Positions 1-7,837 of a DNA stretch of 64,000 bases are shown here, one piece after another; position 1 is the stretch's first letter; each line of letters begins with the position of its first letter. Where the stretch lies: NCBI GenBank assembly GCA_964445195.1, contig CAYUKA010000006.1, forward strand, positions 36,724 through 100,723. Direction: 5' to 3'. The position numbers were made by a program, and so were the translations under genes. The notes beneath the pieces are model-generated. The model saw only the letters and a program-made list of their open reading frames with translations, searched no databases and was not told the DNA's origin. The stretch comes from UM-FILTER-47-13 sp964445195 (GTDB lineage Bacteria; Pseudomonadota; Alphaproteobacteria; Micavibrionales; Micavibrionaceae).

Positions 1-1248
1 CGGTTTACAAGCCGCCGGATCACGGTGGATCACCACCGGGTCGGTCAGTAATTTCTGATGCGTTGAATGCATATTGGAACGGTTCATGCCCAGCCCGACC
101 AGCGTTTCGCCATGCGCCGACGGCTTGACGAAATTCACCTGCCCCAGCGTGATGCCGGCCTGGTCCAGCAAGGACCGGCCCGGCTCGATATACAGTTCCA
201 GCAGGCAATCAGAGATCATTTGCGCCGCGCTCATATGACCAAAAACGGCCAGTTTTGTATTCATCAGCGCATCAAACTCGGCCGCGCCGCAGGACGGGCG
301 CGCATGATCCATAAAGGCCGGCGCGCCTTTAATCACCCCGCCCTCGTTACGGAAGCCCAGCCCGCCATTATTCCAGGTCAGAGACCGTCCGTCATAATGG
401 CGGAGCGAGTCCTTGATCTCATCAACATAGGCCAGCCATTCCTCGCGGCTGTCGGCATACTGGATTTCAAAACCGCCGCCAATGTTCAGGCCTTTCGGCG
501 TCAGGCCGCGCTTTTGCGCGGCGAGCGTCAGTTCAAGCACGTTTTCCAGCGCAATCGCTTTTTGCTCCGGCGCCATCGCCACAAAGTGATAGGAAAAGCC
601 CTGGAAATCGAAGTCATCACGGTGCGCCTCAAGAAAGGCAAAAATCGCCGCCGCCTCGTCGACATGAATACCGAACGTGCTATCCTGCGGCGTAAATTTC
701 AGCCGCGGCGAGTAAAACCCGGTGACCCGCACAAACAACCGGGTCTTTTCCGTTTTTCCCAGCCGACGGCGCAACGCGGCAATCTGGTGCAGCTCGTCGA
801 AATTATCGGCGTTCAGCGTCACATCCTGCTGCAGCGCCAGGGCAATATAGGCCGCATTTTTCGGCCCTGTGCACTCGATCCGCGCCGGGTGAAAACCGCA
901 TGACAGCGCCGTTTGCAGCGCTTTTTCCGAGGAGACGTCAACCCCGACATCCTCCAAAGCCGCCTGCCGGACCACGGCCAGCGATTTGTTCGGCTTGGTT
1001 GTAAAGTAAATCCGTCCGCCCAGATGATGCTTTGCGTACACCGCCCGGAACGCGGCGATATTCTCCGCCACGATCTGCGGAAACATGATATTGAGCGGTG
1101 AACCAAACGCTTCGGCCAGATCAAACAGCTGCGCCTGCCCGGCAAGGAAACCGCGCACATCGTCATGAATGCGCGGCCGCAGCGACAAAGGCTTGCGCTC
1201 TGCCGCCGGCGCCGTGTTTTGATTGACAGCCAGAAGGTTATTTTTCAT
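1..1248 (-). CDS. LysA-like PLP-dependent decarboxylase, C-terminus outside window
   Basis: An open frame of 416 codons runs from the ATG at 1248 off the left edge. It has the layout of fold-type III PLP decarboxylases (diaminopimelate, ornithine or carboxynorspermidine type). The PLP-lysine strand reads YFTTKPNKS near residue 78, the phosphate-binding loop NIGGGF is near residue 255, and IEPGRS near residue 366 matches the family EPGR motif. GGAG lies about 8 nt before the ATG. The substrate cannot be told from what is visible. It is divergent from a flavoprotein and methyltransferase and shares with them a 61-bp region holding one copy of the GTTAYAAYGTTAC box, so I infer a role in the same pathway rather than routine lysine synthesis. 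Confidence 0.85.
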   Translation of the reverse strand, partial: MKNNLLAVNQNTAPAAERKPLSLRPRIHDDVRGFLAGQAQLFDLAEAFGSPLNIMFPQIVAENIAAFRAVYAKHHLGGRIYFTTKPNKSLAVVRQAALEDVGVDVSSEKALQTALSCGFHPARIECTGPKNAAYIALALQQDVTLNADNFDELHQIAALRRRLGKTEKTRLFVRVTGFYSPRLKFTPQDSTFGIHVDEAAAIFAFLEAHRDDFDFQGFSYHFVAMAPEQKAIALENVLELTLAAQKRGLTPKGLNIGGGFEIQYADSREEWLAYVDEIKDSLRHYDGRSLTWNNGGLGFRNEGGVIKGAPAFMDHARPSCGAAEFDALMNTKLAVFGHMSAAQMISDCLLELYIEPGRSLLDQAGITLGQVNFVKPSAHGETLVGLGMNRSNMHSTHQKLLTDPVVIHRDPAACKP

Positions 1249-1270
1249 TATACACTCCGAAGCCGCAAAC

Positions 1271-1283
1271 GTTACAATGTTAC
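1271..1283. promoter_or_regulatory. GTTAYAAYGTTAC operator-like box 1
   Basis: The site reads GTTACAATGTTAC and lies between the divergent starts at 1248 and 1310. The same 13-mer, with only Y variation at two positions, recurs at 4518, 6300 and 7838, always in a control region of this cluster. Read on the other strand (GTAACATTGTAAC) it resembles Fur/Zur-family boxes such as GTAATGTTATAAC as I remember them. The cognate regulator is not in the window. Confidence 0.6.
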
Positions 1284-1309
1284 ATTAAAAAAGTAAAGCC
1301 CCTGTCGTC

Positions 1310-2785
1310 ATGCCTACCGCTGCGATCATCGGCGCCGGTCATAACGGCCTTGTCGCCGCCTGCTATCTGGCGCAGGCGGGTTACGACGTGACGATCTACG
1401 AAAAATCCGCGCAAACCGGCGGTTTATGCGTTAACGAAGAATTATGGCCCGGCTACACGGTGTCTGTCTGGGCCAACTGGTCCGGCATGTTCATGCCGCA
1501 GATTGCCAGCGATCTCGGCCTGACCCTGCCGGATATCCTCGATACCGGCGAGGCCATTCTGACGGCTGAAGACGGTTGCGTTGCCGGTGATACAATTTAT
1601 ATCGACGGGGTCACGGCAGAAGACCGCGCCGGGCTGGCCGCGCTCGATAAAGATTTCGACACGCTCGCCGCCGCGCTGGCGGACCAGTTTCTTAGTCCCG
1701 CCCCGACCAAAAAGGCGTTCCTGCAACAAGCCGATAAAGCCGGATTGTCACGCCCGGCGCAGGATCTGGCCGGCGGCGCGTTTGGCGCGCTTGCGCAGGA
1801 ATACATTCCGCACAGGGAACTGGCAACAGCAATCGGCTATGAAAGCTTCACCCACCCGCTTCATCCCGGCTCCGCCTACGGCCATATTCACATGCGGGTC
1901 CCCGGCGCCTGGGGCGCGGACTGGGGCATGATCAAAGGAGGCATGGGCGCGCTGAGCGCAGAACTGGCAAAGCGGGCGCGGACGCTGGGTGTTAACATCG
2001 TCACAAGCTGCGGCGTGCAGGCGATCATTCATGACGACAGGACTGTGAGTACTCTCACTCTTGAGAATGGTGAAAACGTGCAGGCCGATCTTTATTTGTG
2101 CGGCACTGATTACCCGGTGCTGCAGCATTTGTTAGGCCGCCCCGCACAAACGGACCTGCGCGATCACAAATACGGTAACGCCAATATCCATGTCAAACTC
2201 GCGCGCCTGCCGCGCTTTCCCGCGCTTGAGAGTAACGGCCTGGCCGTTCCGCCGACCCTGACTCTCGTGCCGTCATGGGACGAATTGCAGAAAGGCTATG
2301 CACAATACAGGGCCGGTGATAATATCGATCATCCCGTTATTTCACTCGGCATTCCCAGTCTCGCCGACCCGGACCGCGCTCCGCCGGACCGTCATTTCAT
2401 GTGCATCCACCCCGATCACGCGCCGCTGACATGGCAGGACGGACCATGGCATGATGAGGCCCGCCGCGCCTATATCGATCATATCCTCGGCGAAGTCGCC
2501 CGCTACGCACCGGATATCCGGGACTGTATCGAGGACGCGCGGCTCTTTTGCGCCGCCGACCTGCAGGCGCGGTACGGCGCGGCCAGCGGCCATTGTTTCC
2601 ACGGCGATTTAAGCTGGCCGTTCGCGCTTGAGGACCGCCTGCCGGGTTACGGGGCCGGACCGCAAACCGACCTGACCAACCTGTATTTATGCGGCGGCGC
2701 CTGCGCGCCCGGCGGTACCGTCACCGGCGCGCCCGGCTACCGGGCGGCGCAGGCTATTTTGAACAGGGGTGCCATTCATGCATGA
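1310..2785 (+). CDS. NAD(P)/FAD-dependent oxidoreductase, CrtI/PYROXD2-like
   Basis: A 491-residue flavoprotein. The N-terminus has the dinucleotide-binding motif IIGAGHNGLVAA followed by an acidic strand end (YEKSAQTGG). The C-terminus carries CGGACAPGGTVTGAPGYRAA, which matches the terminal FAD-contact motif of phytoene-desaturase-like amine oxidases. No carotenoid genes are nearby, so a desaturase or oxidase acting on a small amino-acid-derived substrate is as likely as carotenoid chemistry. The stop overlaps the next start, so the two are translationally coupled. The box at 1271 lies 27 bp upstream, which suggests control together with the divergent decarboxylase. Confidence 0.85.
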   Translation: MPTAAIIGAGHNGLVAACYLAQAGYDVTIYEKSAQTGGLCVNEELWPGYTVSVWANWSGMFMPQIASDLGLTLPDILDTGEAILTAEDGCVAGDTIYIDGVTAEDRAGLAALDKDFDTLAAALADQFLSPAPTKKAFLQQADKAGLSRPAQDLAGGAFGALAQEYIPHRELATAIGYESFTHPLHPGSAYGHIHMRVPGAWGADWGMIKGGMGALSAELAKRARTLGVNIVTSCGVQAIIHDDRTVSTLTLENGENVQADLYLCGTDYPVLQHLLGRPAQTDLRDHKYGNANIHVKLARLPRFPALESNGLAVPPTLTLVPSWDELQKGYAQYRAGDNIDHPVISLGIPSLADPDRAPPDRHFMCIHPDHAPLTWQDGPWHDEARRAYIDHILGEVARYAPDIRDCIEDARLFCAADLQARYGAASGHCFHGDLSWPFALEDRLPGYGAGPQTDLTNLYLCGGACAPGGTVTGAPGYRAAQAILNRGAIHA

Positions 2786-3485
2786 TGAGTATGCCCGCAT
2801 CGCCGCCAGCCCGATGGACTCGTATTTCCCTGATGTGCTCGATTTTATCCTGCCGCGCATTGATCATGGCCGGATCTGCGATCTGGGCGCGCACGCGCTC
2901 GGCCATTACTGGGCGGCCGGCTATATCGAGCGGGTGAACAGCTATAGCTGCTATGATCTAAGCGCCGAGGCGCTGGCGATTTTCCGCGCCACGATCGATG
3001 AGATCGCGCAGAACCCCGGCTATCTGCGCCGCACGATGCCGGACCTGCTCGATTATCTCTATGATAACGCCCTGATTACCGCGCCGGAAAGCAGCATCGA
3101 ACAACAGCTAGTCGCCAAGCTCGGCCGGGTCACGCCATTTAACTTCCTGACCGATACGCCGGAGCGGTCCTATGATATTGTGCTGGCGATGGAATCGCTG
3201 GCCGTCGTCGACCGGTTTACAGACCTCGTCCACGCGATGAAAACCGCGCACGGCTTTCTGGAGCCGGGCGGTTTATTACTGGCAATTTTCGGTCATTACG
3301 AACGCGAAACAGACGACATCAAAGCCATGCAGGCGCACAAAATATCCGGGTCGTTAAACCCGGATATAACGATGTTTGTTCGTGCACTGGGAGAGGCCGG
3401 TTTTATGATCGAGGACACTCGCCAGGTGCCGGTTGACTATCCCGGCTATCTTTACAGCGGCATGTGCGCCGCCCGGCGGGCCTGA
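2778..3485 (+). CDS. class I SAM-dependent methyltransferase-like protein
   Basis: This 235-residue protein has a Rossmann-type motif I (ICDLGAHALGHYW, near residue 35), an acidic strand-2 end (CYDLSAEAL) and a motif-IV-like DIVLAMESLAVV. The later GFLEPGGLLLAIFG matches the post-II region of small-molecule methyltransferases. I chose the ATG at 2778 because AGGGG lies just upstream; it overlaps the flavoprotein stop by 8 nt. An in-frame GTG at 2769 is an alternative. The substrate is unknown. It is convergent with the CooC-like gene, with 13 bp between the two stops. Co-translation with the oxidoreductase suggests successive steps on one metabolite. Confidence 0.7.
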   Translation: MHDEYARIAASPMDSYFPDVLDFILPRIDHGRICDLGAHALGHYWAAGYIERVNSYSCYDLSAEALAIFRATIDEIAQNPGYLRRTMPDLLDYLYDNALITAPESSIEQQLVAKLGRVTPFNFLTDTPERSYDIVLAMESLAVVDRFTDLVHAMKTAHGFLEPGGLLLAIFGHYERETDDIKAMQAHKISGSLNPDITMFVRALGEAGFMIEDTRQVPVDYPGYLYSGMCAARRA

Positions 3486-3498
3486 TACCCGCCGCTCT

Positions 3499-4482
3499 TT
3501 ACGCCGCCTGCCGGGCCTGTTCGGCGACGGCAAACAGATCCTCGTAGGAAAATTCAGGATCATGCTGCGCCATCAGGTCAGCCCCATGCAACACATCGGC
3601 CCAGCTTTCCGCCGCCTGCCTGTGGAACTGCAGGCCGACCTGCTGGTATTTCCGCCAGTCGCGCTCAAGCGTTGCCGCCGTCGCAAGAATCGCATCAATT
3701 ACGGCGCGGTTTTCCGCCTCCAGCGCCTCAACCGGCGCAAAGATTCCCTTTTCGAGGTTCCGGACATACTCCGACTTGCCGAAACAGCCGATCAGCGCAT
3801 CGCCGACACGCTCGCGGATGAACGCCTCGTCGGCTTCGTTTTCAACCTTGTTGCCGACAACGAATAATTTCGTGCCGAACGGCGCAGCATATTTGCGGCA
3901 CTGCTCGTACACGCCGGTTGATTTCAGGGTCGGCTCCACGACGATAAACGCCGCATCAAAACGCGAGCCCAGCCCCGAAGAAGCGAACGGGTCAGCACCA
4001 GCGCACATATCGCCGATCATCATCTGGTCCGGCCGGTCGAGAAAATGATTGAGGAAGATACCGAATACGCCGGTAAATTTGTGAAAACAGGTTGTGCCGA
4101 TTTCCGCTTCCTCATGGCTGCCAACCGCCATAAAACGCACGCCGTCCTTTTCGATCTGGTAATAATCGTAAACGGGAGACGGGCGGTTGAACCAGATAAA
4201 GCCGCTGCCGCGCCCGGCCGGTGTCGACTCGGTCAGGTGATCCACCGACAGGATACGCGGGTTCTCACCGCGCACCGTCTCAAACAGCAGGGCCGGGTCC
4301 ATGCCGAGTTTCGGCTGGGCCGCCAGAACTTCCGGATCAAAACCGAGCGCCTCGCCCAGATGCTGGTTGATATCACCGTCCACCACCAGTACCGGCTGTC
4401 GCCGCGCCGCCACTGTCCGGGCCGTCAGTGACGCCAGCGTTGATTTACCGCTGCCGCCCTTACCGCAAAAGGCTATTCTCAT
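3499..4482 (-). CDS. CooC/MinD-family P-loop ATPase 1
   Basis: A 327-residue SIMIBI-class ATPase. The deviant Walker A loop GKGGSGKST (residues 7-15) keeps the signature lysine. A switch-I-like VVDGDINQHL follows near residue 34, and DMCAGADPF near residue 157 sits where Walker B is expected. Known CooC proteins drive nickel insertion into CO dehydrogenase; MinD, NifH and ArsA are relatives. No CO dehydrogenase is in the window, so the client is unknown. A strong ribosome site (AAAGGAG) precedes the ATG. The operator-like box at 4518 lies 36 bp upstream. It is the last gene of the six-gene metal-associated minus-strand run. Confidence 0.8.
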   Translation of the reverse strand: MRIAFCGKGGSGKSTLASLTARTVAARRQPVLVVDGDINQHLGEALGFDPEVLAAQPKLGMDPALLFETVRGENPRILSVDHLTESTPAGRGSGFIWFNRPSPVYDYYQIEKDGVRFMAVGSHEEAEIGTTCFHKFTGVFGIFLNHFLDRPDQMMIGDMCAGADPFASSGLGSRFDAAFIVVEPTLKSTGVYEQCRKYAAPFGTKLFVVGNKVENEADEAFIRERVGDALIGCFGKSEYVRNLEKGIFAPVEALEAENRAVIDAILATAATLERDWRKYQQVGLQFHRQAAESWADVLHGADLMAQHDPEFSYEDLFAVAEQARQAA

Positions 4483-4509
4483 AGGTATCTCCTTTGTAAT
4501 ATTTCACTG

Positions 4510-4530
4510 GTTATACTGTTATAATGTTAC
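4510..4530. promoter_or_regulatory. GTTAYAAYGTTAC operator-like box 2, extended
   Basis: GTTATAATGTTAC (4518-4530) is preceded directly by GTTATACT, so the site holds three tandem 8-bp units of the GTTAYAAY type. It overlaps the stop codon of the membrane-protein gene (4527-4529) and lies 36 bp upstream of the ATPase start at 4482. This suggests a separate or internal promoter for that gene. Confidence 0.6.
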
Positions 4531-4973
4531 AGCTTCAAGTCCTCTGTCACAGCACGCCAGACAGTATCCGGATCCGGGTCTGTGCGGCAGATATCGGCCT
4601 CGGTCATAAACGGCGCCATATGGTGATGATCATGATCGTGCTGGTGATCATGATGACCGCCATGGCCATGATCATGGCCCGGCATTGTATGAATGCCGAA
4701 CGCCACCACCAGCGCCACCGCCGCCGAACCGATCAGTTTCGGCACCGACGCGGCCTGCCCGCGCCAGCGATCCATCAGATATGTCGCCCCGGCGGCAATC
4801 AACGGGCTGGTGACAAACATCGCCGCCATCAGGAACTGGCCCGACAGGCTGGCGCCCAGCGCGCCCGCCGCCAGCGGCAGCGCCACGCACCCGACATGTG
4901 AAAGCGCCGCGCCCCCGGCACCGTCGCGCACGCATTTACAGCCTTCCCAGAAGGCCGGAGTCAGTAAAGCCAT
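4527..4973 (-). CDS. small membrane protein with His-rich metal-binding loop
   Basis: This 148-residue protein starts at MALLTPAFWE, where GGAGAG gives the ribosome site; a longer frame begins at 5042. It has three hydrophobic stretches, at about residues 26-45, 48-66 and 79-95. Residues 95-118 are mostly His, Asp and Gly with over ten histidines, a usual sign of Zn, Ni or Co binding. An N-terminal CKC (residues 12-14) could add ligands. I recognise no family. Its place between a Cys-containing protein and a CooC-type ATPase suggests metal uptake, storage or hand-off at the membrane. Only the His-rich segment supports this directly. Confidence 0.65.
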   Translation of the reverse strand: MALLTPAFWEGCKCVRDGAGGAALSHVGCVALPLAAGALGASLSGQFLMAAMFVTSPLIAAGATYLMDRWRGQAASVPKLIGSAAVALVVAFGIHTMPGHDHGHGGHHDHQHDHDHHHMAPFMTEADICRTDPDPDTVWRAVTEDLKL

Positions 4974-4984
4974 CTGATGCTCTC

Positions 4985-5764
4985 CTATGCCGGCTGTTGT
5001 GCTGGTGGCTGCTGCGCCTTGCGCCCCAAAGCGCCCTCGCACATGATACAGTCGCTCGGCCCCTCAAGGCCGCGCCCATGATCAAGATCGTCCTGCGCGG
5101 TCTGGAAAATATAGGCAACCGAAGCTTTAAAAGCCTCCTCCAGCGCCTCTGTCACACCGGGCCGGGCCAGAAAGATCCCGGCCGCGCTGCGCACCCCTTC
5201 CAGCAGCGGGATGTGCCGCCGGTCGGCTTCCGCCACGCTCAGATCATTTTCAAGCGCTAACAGATCTTCCGCATCAATCAGCGTCAGCGGCCCGCTGGCG
5301 AAAGAGCGCTGATCATCATCATAGCCCTTGACCAGATAAACGACAGCCGCATCCAGAAACGGACCGTTCTCGCGCGGGTTGGGCGACGCGCAGCAGGTTT
5401 TTTTGTAGCCGTCTTTGGTAATATTGTCGGTGATGTTCAAACCCTCTTTGCTCAGGTCGCAAAAACCGGCAGTTTCATCAAGCGCCCGCCGCAGCGTTTC
5501 GACACTGCGCGCCAGCGCCGCTTCAACCTCCGGCATCGGCCGTTCAAGCCCGGAGCGGGCAAACGCCGCCTGCGTTTCCGGTGTCAGGATTTCCGCCGGG
5601 TTAAAACCGTCGATCTGGAAAAGCTCCGGCATTTGCCAGCGGGTTTGCTCAACGCGGAACATGGCCATTGCCGTTAAGCCCACGGCGTATTTCGCCACAT
5701 CAAAGTCCCCGGTTACCGGGTCGGTTGCGGCCATCTTGACCGCATGTTTGTGCCATCTGCACAT
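4985..5764 (-). CDS. uncharacterised Cys-containing protein of metal cluster
   Basis: A 259-residue soluble protein of no recognised family. I chose the start MCRWHKHAVK because GAAGGAG sits just upstream; the frame is open to 5857. Possible metal ligands are the N-terminal C-R-W-H-K-H, a central KKTCCASPNP with adjacent cysteines, and a near-terminal DCIMCEGALG. Between these it looks helical and acidic. The stop lies within the ribosome site of the next gene, so the two are probably co-translated. The vicinal Cys pair and C-x-x-C could bind metal or a cofactor, but this is inference. Confidence 0.6.
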   Translation of the reverse strand: MCRWHKHAVKMAATDPVTGDFDVAKYAVGLTAMAMFRVEQTRWQMPELFQIDGFNPAEILTPETQAAFARSGLERPMPEVEAALARSVETLRRALDETAGFCDLSKEGLNITDNITKDGYKKTCCASPNPRENGPFLDAAVVYLVKGYDDDQRSFASGPLTLIDAEDLLALENDLSVAEADRRHIPLLEGVRSAAGIFLARPGVTEALEEAFKASVAYIFQTAQDDLDHGRGLEGPSDCIMCEGALGRKAQQPPAQQPA

Positions 5765-5820
5765 AAGCCAGTCTCCTTCAAAATCAGGATGGAAAAATCG
5801 TGAAGTCCAAAAATGGGTGA

Positions 5821-6237
5821 TTATGAAGAAAAGACCGGCGGACCCTGCGCAAACCATGGCTTGCGCTCATACTGTGCCGGCGCCGGCGCGACAAGGCGGC
5901 CGGGCAGGCTGATCGCCGCAAAGACCAGCGGCAGAACATCGCGATTAACCACCGGCATATCATAAGAAACCAGCGGCGCAAACGCGCAGGCGCCGTCACG
6001 ATGGCCGTGCTGTGCCGGTTCGTTACCGGGCTTGACCGGTACCTGACCGGCATCGACCCAGACGGTCTGTTGGCCCATCGCCGTACAGATCACCAGCGCC
6101 GCCTTGCCGTCGGCATCGCGGCCCGGCATGAACCCGGCCGGCATGAACGCCGCAAGCAGCAGCGCCAGCATCAGGAACACCGTTAACGGCCGAATATTAT
6201 GAGAGCGAAATTCGCGCATGGCTTTTAGTGCTAACAT
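5821..6237 (-). CDS. DUF2946-like exported protein
   Basis: About 138 residues, with one N-terminal hydrophobic segment (TVFLMLALLLAAFMPAGFMP), a CTAMG motif, a short His-containing stretch and a C-terminus ending in QGPPVFSS. This layout and the terminal GPP recall DUF2946 proteins, which are often found near copper or other metal-transport genes. The frame is open to a TTG at 6264; I favour the ATG at 6237, and MREFRS at 6219 is also possible, since none has a clear ribosome site. An intrinsic terminator hairpin and an operator-like box lie directly upstream. Confidence 0.6.
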   Translation of the reverse strand: MLALKAMREFRSHNIRPLTVFLMLALLLAAFMPAGFMPGRDADGKAALVICTAMGQQTVWVDAGQVPVKPGNEPAQHGHRDGACAFAPLVSYDMPVVNRDVLPLVFAAISLPGRLVAPAPAQYERKPWFAQGPPVFSS

Positions 6238-6268
6238 TGCCGCGCGCGCCTGTAAATCGGGCAAACAT

Positions 6269-6296
6269 AAAAAAGCGTCTTTGCCGGCAAAGACGC
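6269..6296 (-). terminator. intrinsic terminator or attenuator
   Basis: A perfect 22-bp palindrome, GCGTCTTTGCCGGCAAAGACGC (6275-6296), is followed on the minus strand by six T (6274-6269). It can end the metallothionein transcript. Because it sits between box 3 and the next coding start, it could also act as an attenuator. Confidence 0.8.
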
Positions 6297-6299
6297 ATC

Positions 6300-6312
6300 G
6301 TTATAACGTTAC
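6300..6312. promoter_or_regulatory. GTTAYAAYGTTAC operator-like box 3
   Basis: The site reads GTTATAACGTTAC. It lies between the metallothionein stop and the terminator hairpin that precedes the DUF2946-like gene. It is the most palindromic copy, with GTTATAAC as a near self-complement. Confidence 0.55.
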
Positions 6313-6362
6313 GATTTAGATATATAAAACAAGAGCAGGTTTCAAAAACCCGTTTTTAAATT

Positions 6363-6518
6363 TTAGCCGTGGCAGCCGCAGCCATGGCCACAGCCGGCGC
6401 CGTCAACATGGCCGCCCGCGCAGGCGGTGCTGCAATAAGCTTTGCCGTCTTTGGCAAACGCCTCGTCCGCCATGCAATCGCAGTCAGCACAGGCGCATTG
6501 TTGTGATAAAGGGGCCAT
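6363..6518 (-). CDS. bmtA: SmtA/BmtA-type bacterial metallothionein
   Basis: A 51-residue protein starting MAPLSQQ, downstream of AAAGGA; a longer frame to 6644 has an unlikely N-terminus. Nine cysteines (8, 10, 13, 15, 29, 33, 43, 47, 49) and three histidines (37, 45, 50) fall in the order of cyanobacterial SmtA: a CACADCDC cluster, YCSTACAGGH, and a terminal GCGHGCGCHG. That family folds around a four-metal Zn or Cd cluster and buffers cytosolic zinc. A bidirectional terminator separates it from the ATPase upstream, so it probably has its own promoter in 6519-6577. TGCTAAAAT there could be an extended -10. The symbol is by family resemblance. Confidence 0.9.
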   Translation of the reverse strand: MAPLSQQCACADCDCMADEAFAKDGKAYCSTACAGGHVDGAGCGHGCGCHG

Positions 6519-6577
6519 AGGATCAATCCTTTCTCGTCTGGCTCTCGTTTCATACTCTTTTATTTTAGCACAAAAAA

Positions 6578-6599
6578 GGCGGCTGCGCGCCGCCTTTTT
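6578..6599. terminator. bidirectional intrinsic terminator
   Basis: The stem GGCGGC-TGCGC-GCCGCC (6578-6594) is flanked by six A on the left and five T on the right, so it can work in both directions. It ends transcription of the ATPase gene (stop at 6647) before the metallothionein. Confidence 0.8.
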
Positions 6600-6646
6600 A
6601 AGGTTCGATCCTGCCTGGCCAGCAAGGACACTGTTATTTATCACTT

Positions 6647-7786
6647 TTAGTGGCGACAGCCCGGCCCGTGCTTGTGGCCGTGATGATGGTGATGGTGGCC
6701 ACAGCCGGGACCGTGTTCATGGGCGTCCGCCACGAAATCGGAATGCTGCTCGCGTACAGACGGGTCGACAAGCTGATCGAGCCATTCGGCTTTGCCGAGG
6801 CACAGATCGACCCAGGCTTTTTTGCGTTCCGGCATCCGTTCCGCCGCCAGCACGGCATCGGTAATCGTCTCCAGCGCTGCAATATTATGTGCGCTCAGCT
6901 GGTCCAGCCGCGGCCCTTCATTGGTCATCTCGATCTGCGCCATGATTTCATCGCCATTCGCCGCCGCCACATTAAAGTCACTGCGCACCAGCGCGGTCAG
7001 TTGGGCCTTTAAACTGCGGTCAAGCGCTGCGTCATCCTGCAGCGCCGCGACATACGCATCACCGGCCAGCGCCCGGAAGATCTTTTCCTGCGCTGCAAAA
7101 ATCTCCGGGTCGGTGTCGAAGCGGTTGCCGATCACCATCACGTTAATCGGGAAACCGATCTGCTCCTCGACCTGCCGCGCCATTTTCAGGTAGTCCTGCA
7201 TGATCTCGATCGATTTTGGCTCCGGCCGCGCCACGACCATGATCGTATCGCCCTGCGCGTAAAGCGGCGTGCCAAAGGCATCACGGCCGTGCGCATTATC
7301 CACGAAGGTCACCCTATTTTCGCCGTGTACCCCGTCATTCATATGATTGAGCAGAAAGATCAGCGAGCCGATCTTGTCATGCAGGCACCCGGCGCCAATA
7401 TCGCTGGCCTCATAGGTGCCGGTGCGCATTAGCCGCACACCGTCATGCACCCGGCTGTATTTCTGCAATATCGGGTCATCGGGATTGCCGGCATCCCAGC
7501 GGCGCGAGTTTTCAGTCAGTGGCGAGACATCGACAACATGCTCGATATCCGGATAATCAGGATTACCGCCCTCAAGATACGCGCGGATATCTTTCCAATG
7601 CCCGCAAATCTCCGGAATGTCAGCAACATCGTCCGGGCTGCACCCGAAAAAGCTGGCCAGGTTCTGGTCCGGGTTGGCGTCGACCACCAACGGCTCTCGT
7701 CCGTTTAAAGCCATATACTTCGCCAACAGTTCCAGAACCGTGGTTTTCCCGTCTGCGCCGGCCCCGCCGACAATCGTAAGCGGCAT
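6647..7786 (-). CDS. CooC-like P-loop ATPase 2 with His/Cys-rich tail
   Basis: A 379-residue relative of ATPase 1. Shared landmarks are VVDANPDQNLASFFG (as VVDGDINQHLGEALG in the first), a middle GTYEASDIGAGCLH (as GSHEEAEIGTTCFH) and FVDNAHGRDAF at the Walker B region. The P-loop is VGGAGADGKTT, so the signature lysine of the KGG form is missing and a residue is added before GKT. The last 24 residues contain about eleven His and two Cys, like the nickel-binding tails of some metallochaperones. AAGGAGAGG precedes the ATG, and box 4 lies 52 bp upstream. I infer nucleotide-driven metal delivery; the client is unknown. Confidence 0.8.
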   Translation of the reverse strand: MPLTIVGGAGADGKTTVLELLAKYMALNGREPLVVDANPDQNLASFFGCSPDDVADIPEICGHWKDIRAYLEGGNPDYPDIEHVVDVSPLTENSRRWDAGNPDDPILQKYSRVHDGVRLMRTGTYEASDIGAGCLHDKIGSLIFLLNHMNDGVHGENRVTFVDNAHGRDAFGTPLYAQGDTIMVVARPEPKSIEIMQDYLKMARQVEEQIGFPINVMVIGNRFDTDPEIFAAQEKIFRALAGDAYVAALQDDAALDRSLKAQLTALVRSDFNVAAANGDEIMAQIEMTNEGPRLDQLSAHNIAALETITDAVLAAERMPERKKAWVDLCLGKAEWLDQLVDPSVREQHSDFVADAHEHGPGCGHHHHHHGHKHGPGCRH

Positions 7787-7837
7787 ATCCCTCTCCTTGT
7801 GTTAAAAAAACGTCCCAAATCCGAGATGATAAATAAA

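Noticed and set aside
67..903. 278-residue plus-strand open frame
   Set aside because: It is antisense to the LysA-like decarboxylase, whose frame carries all the family motifs; the plus-strand product has no recognisable domain.
1310..2785. Carotenoid phytoene desaturase
   Set aside because: The fold matches CrtI, but no phytoene synthase or other carotenoid gene is near, and the shared control box links it to metal genes.
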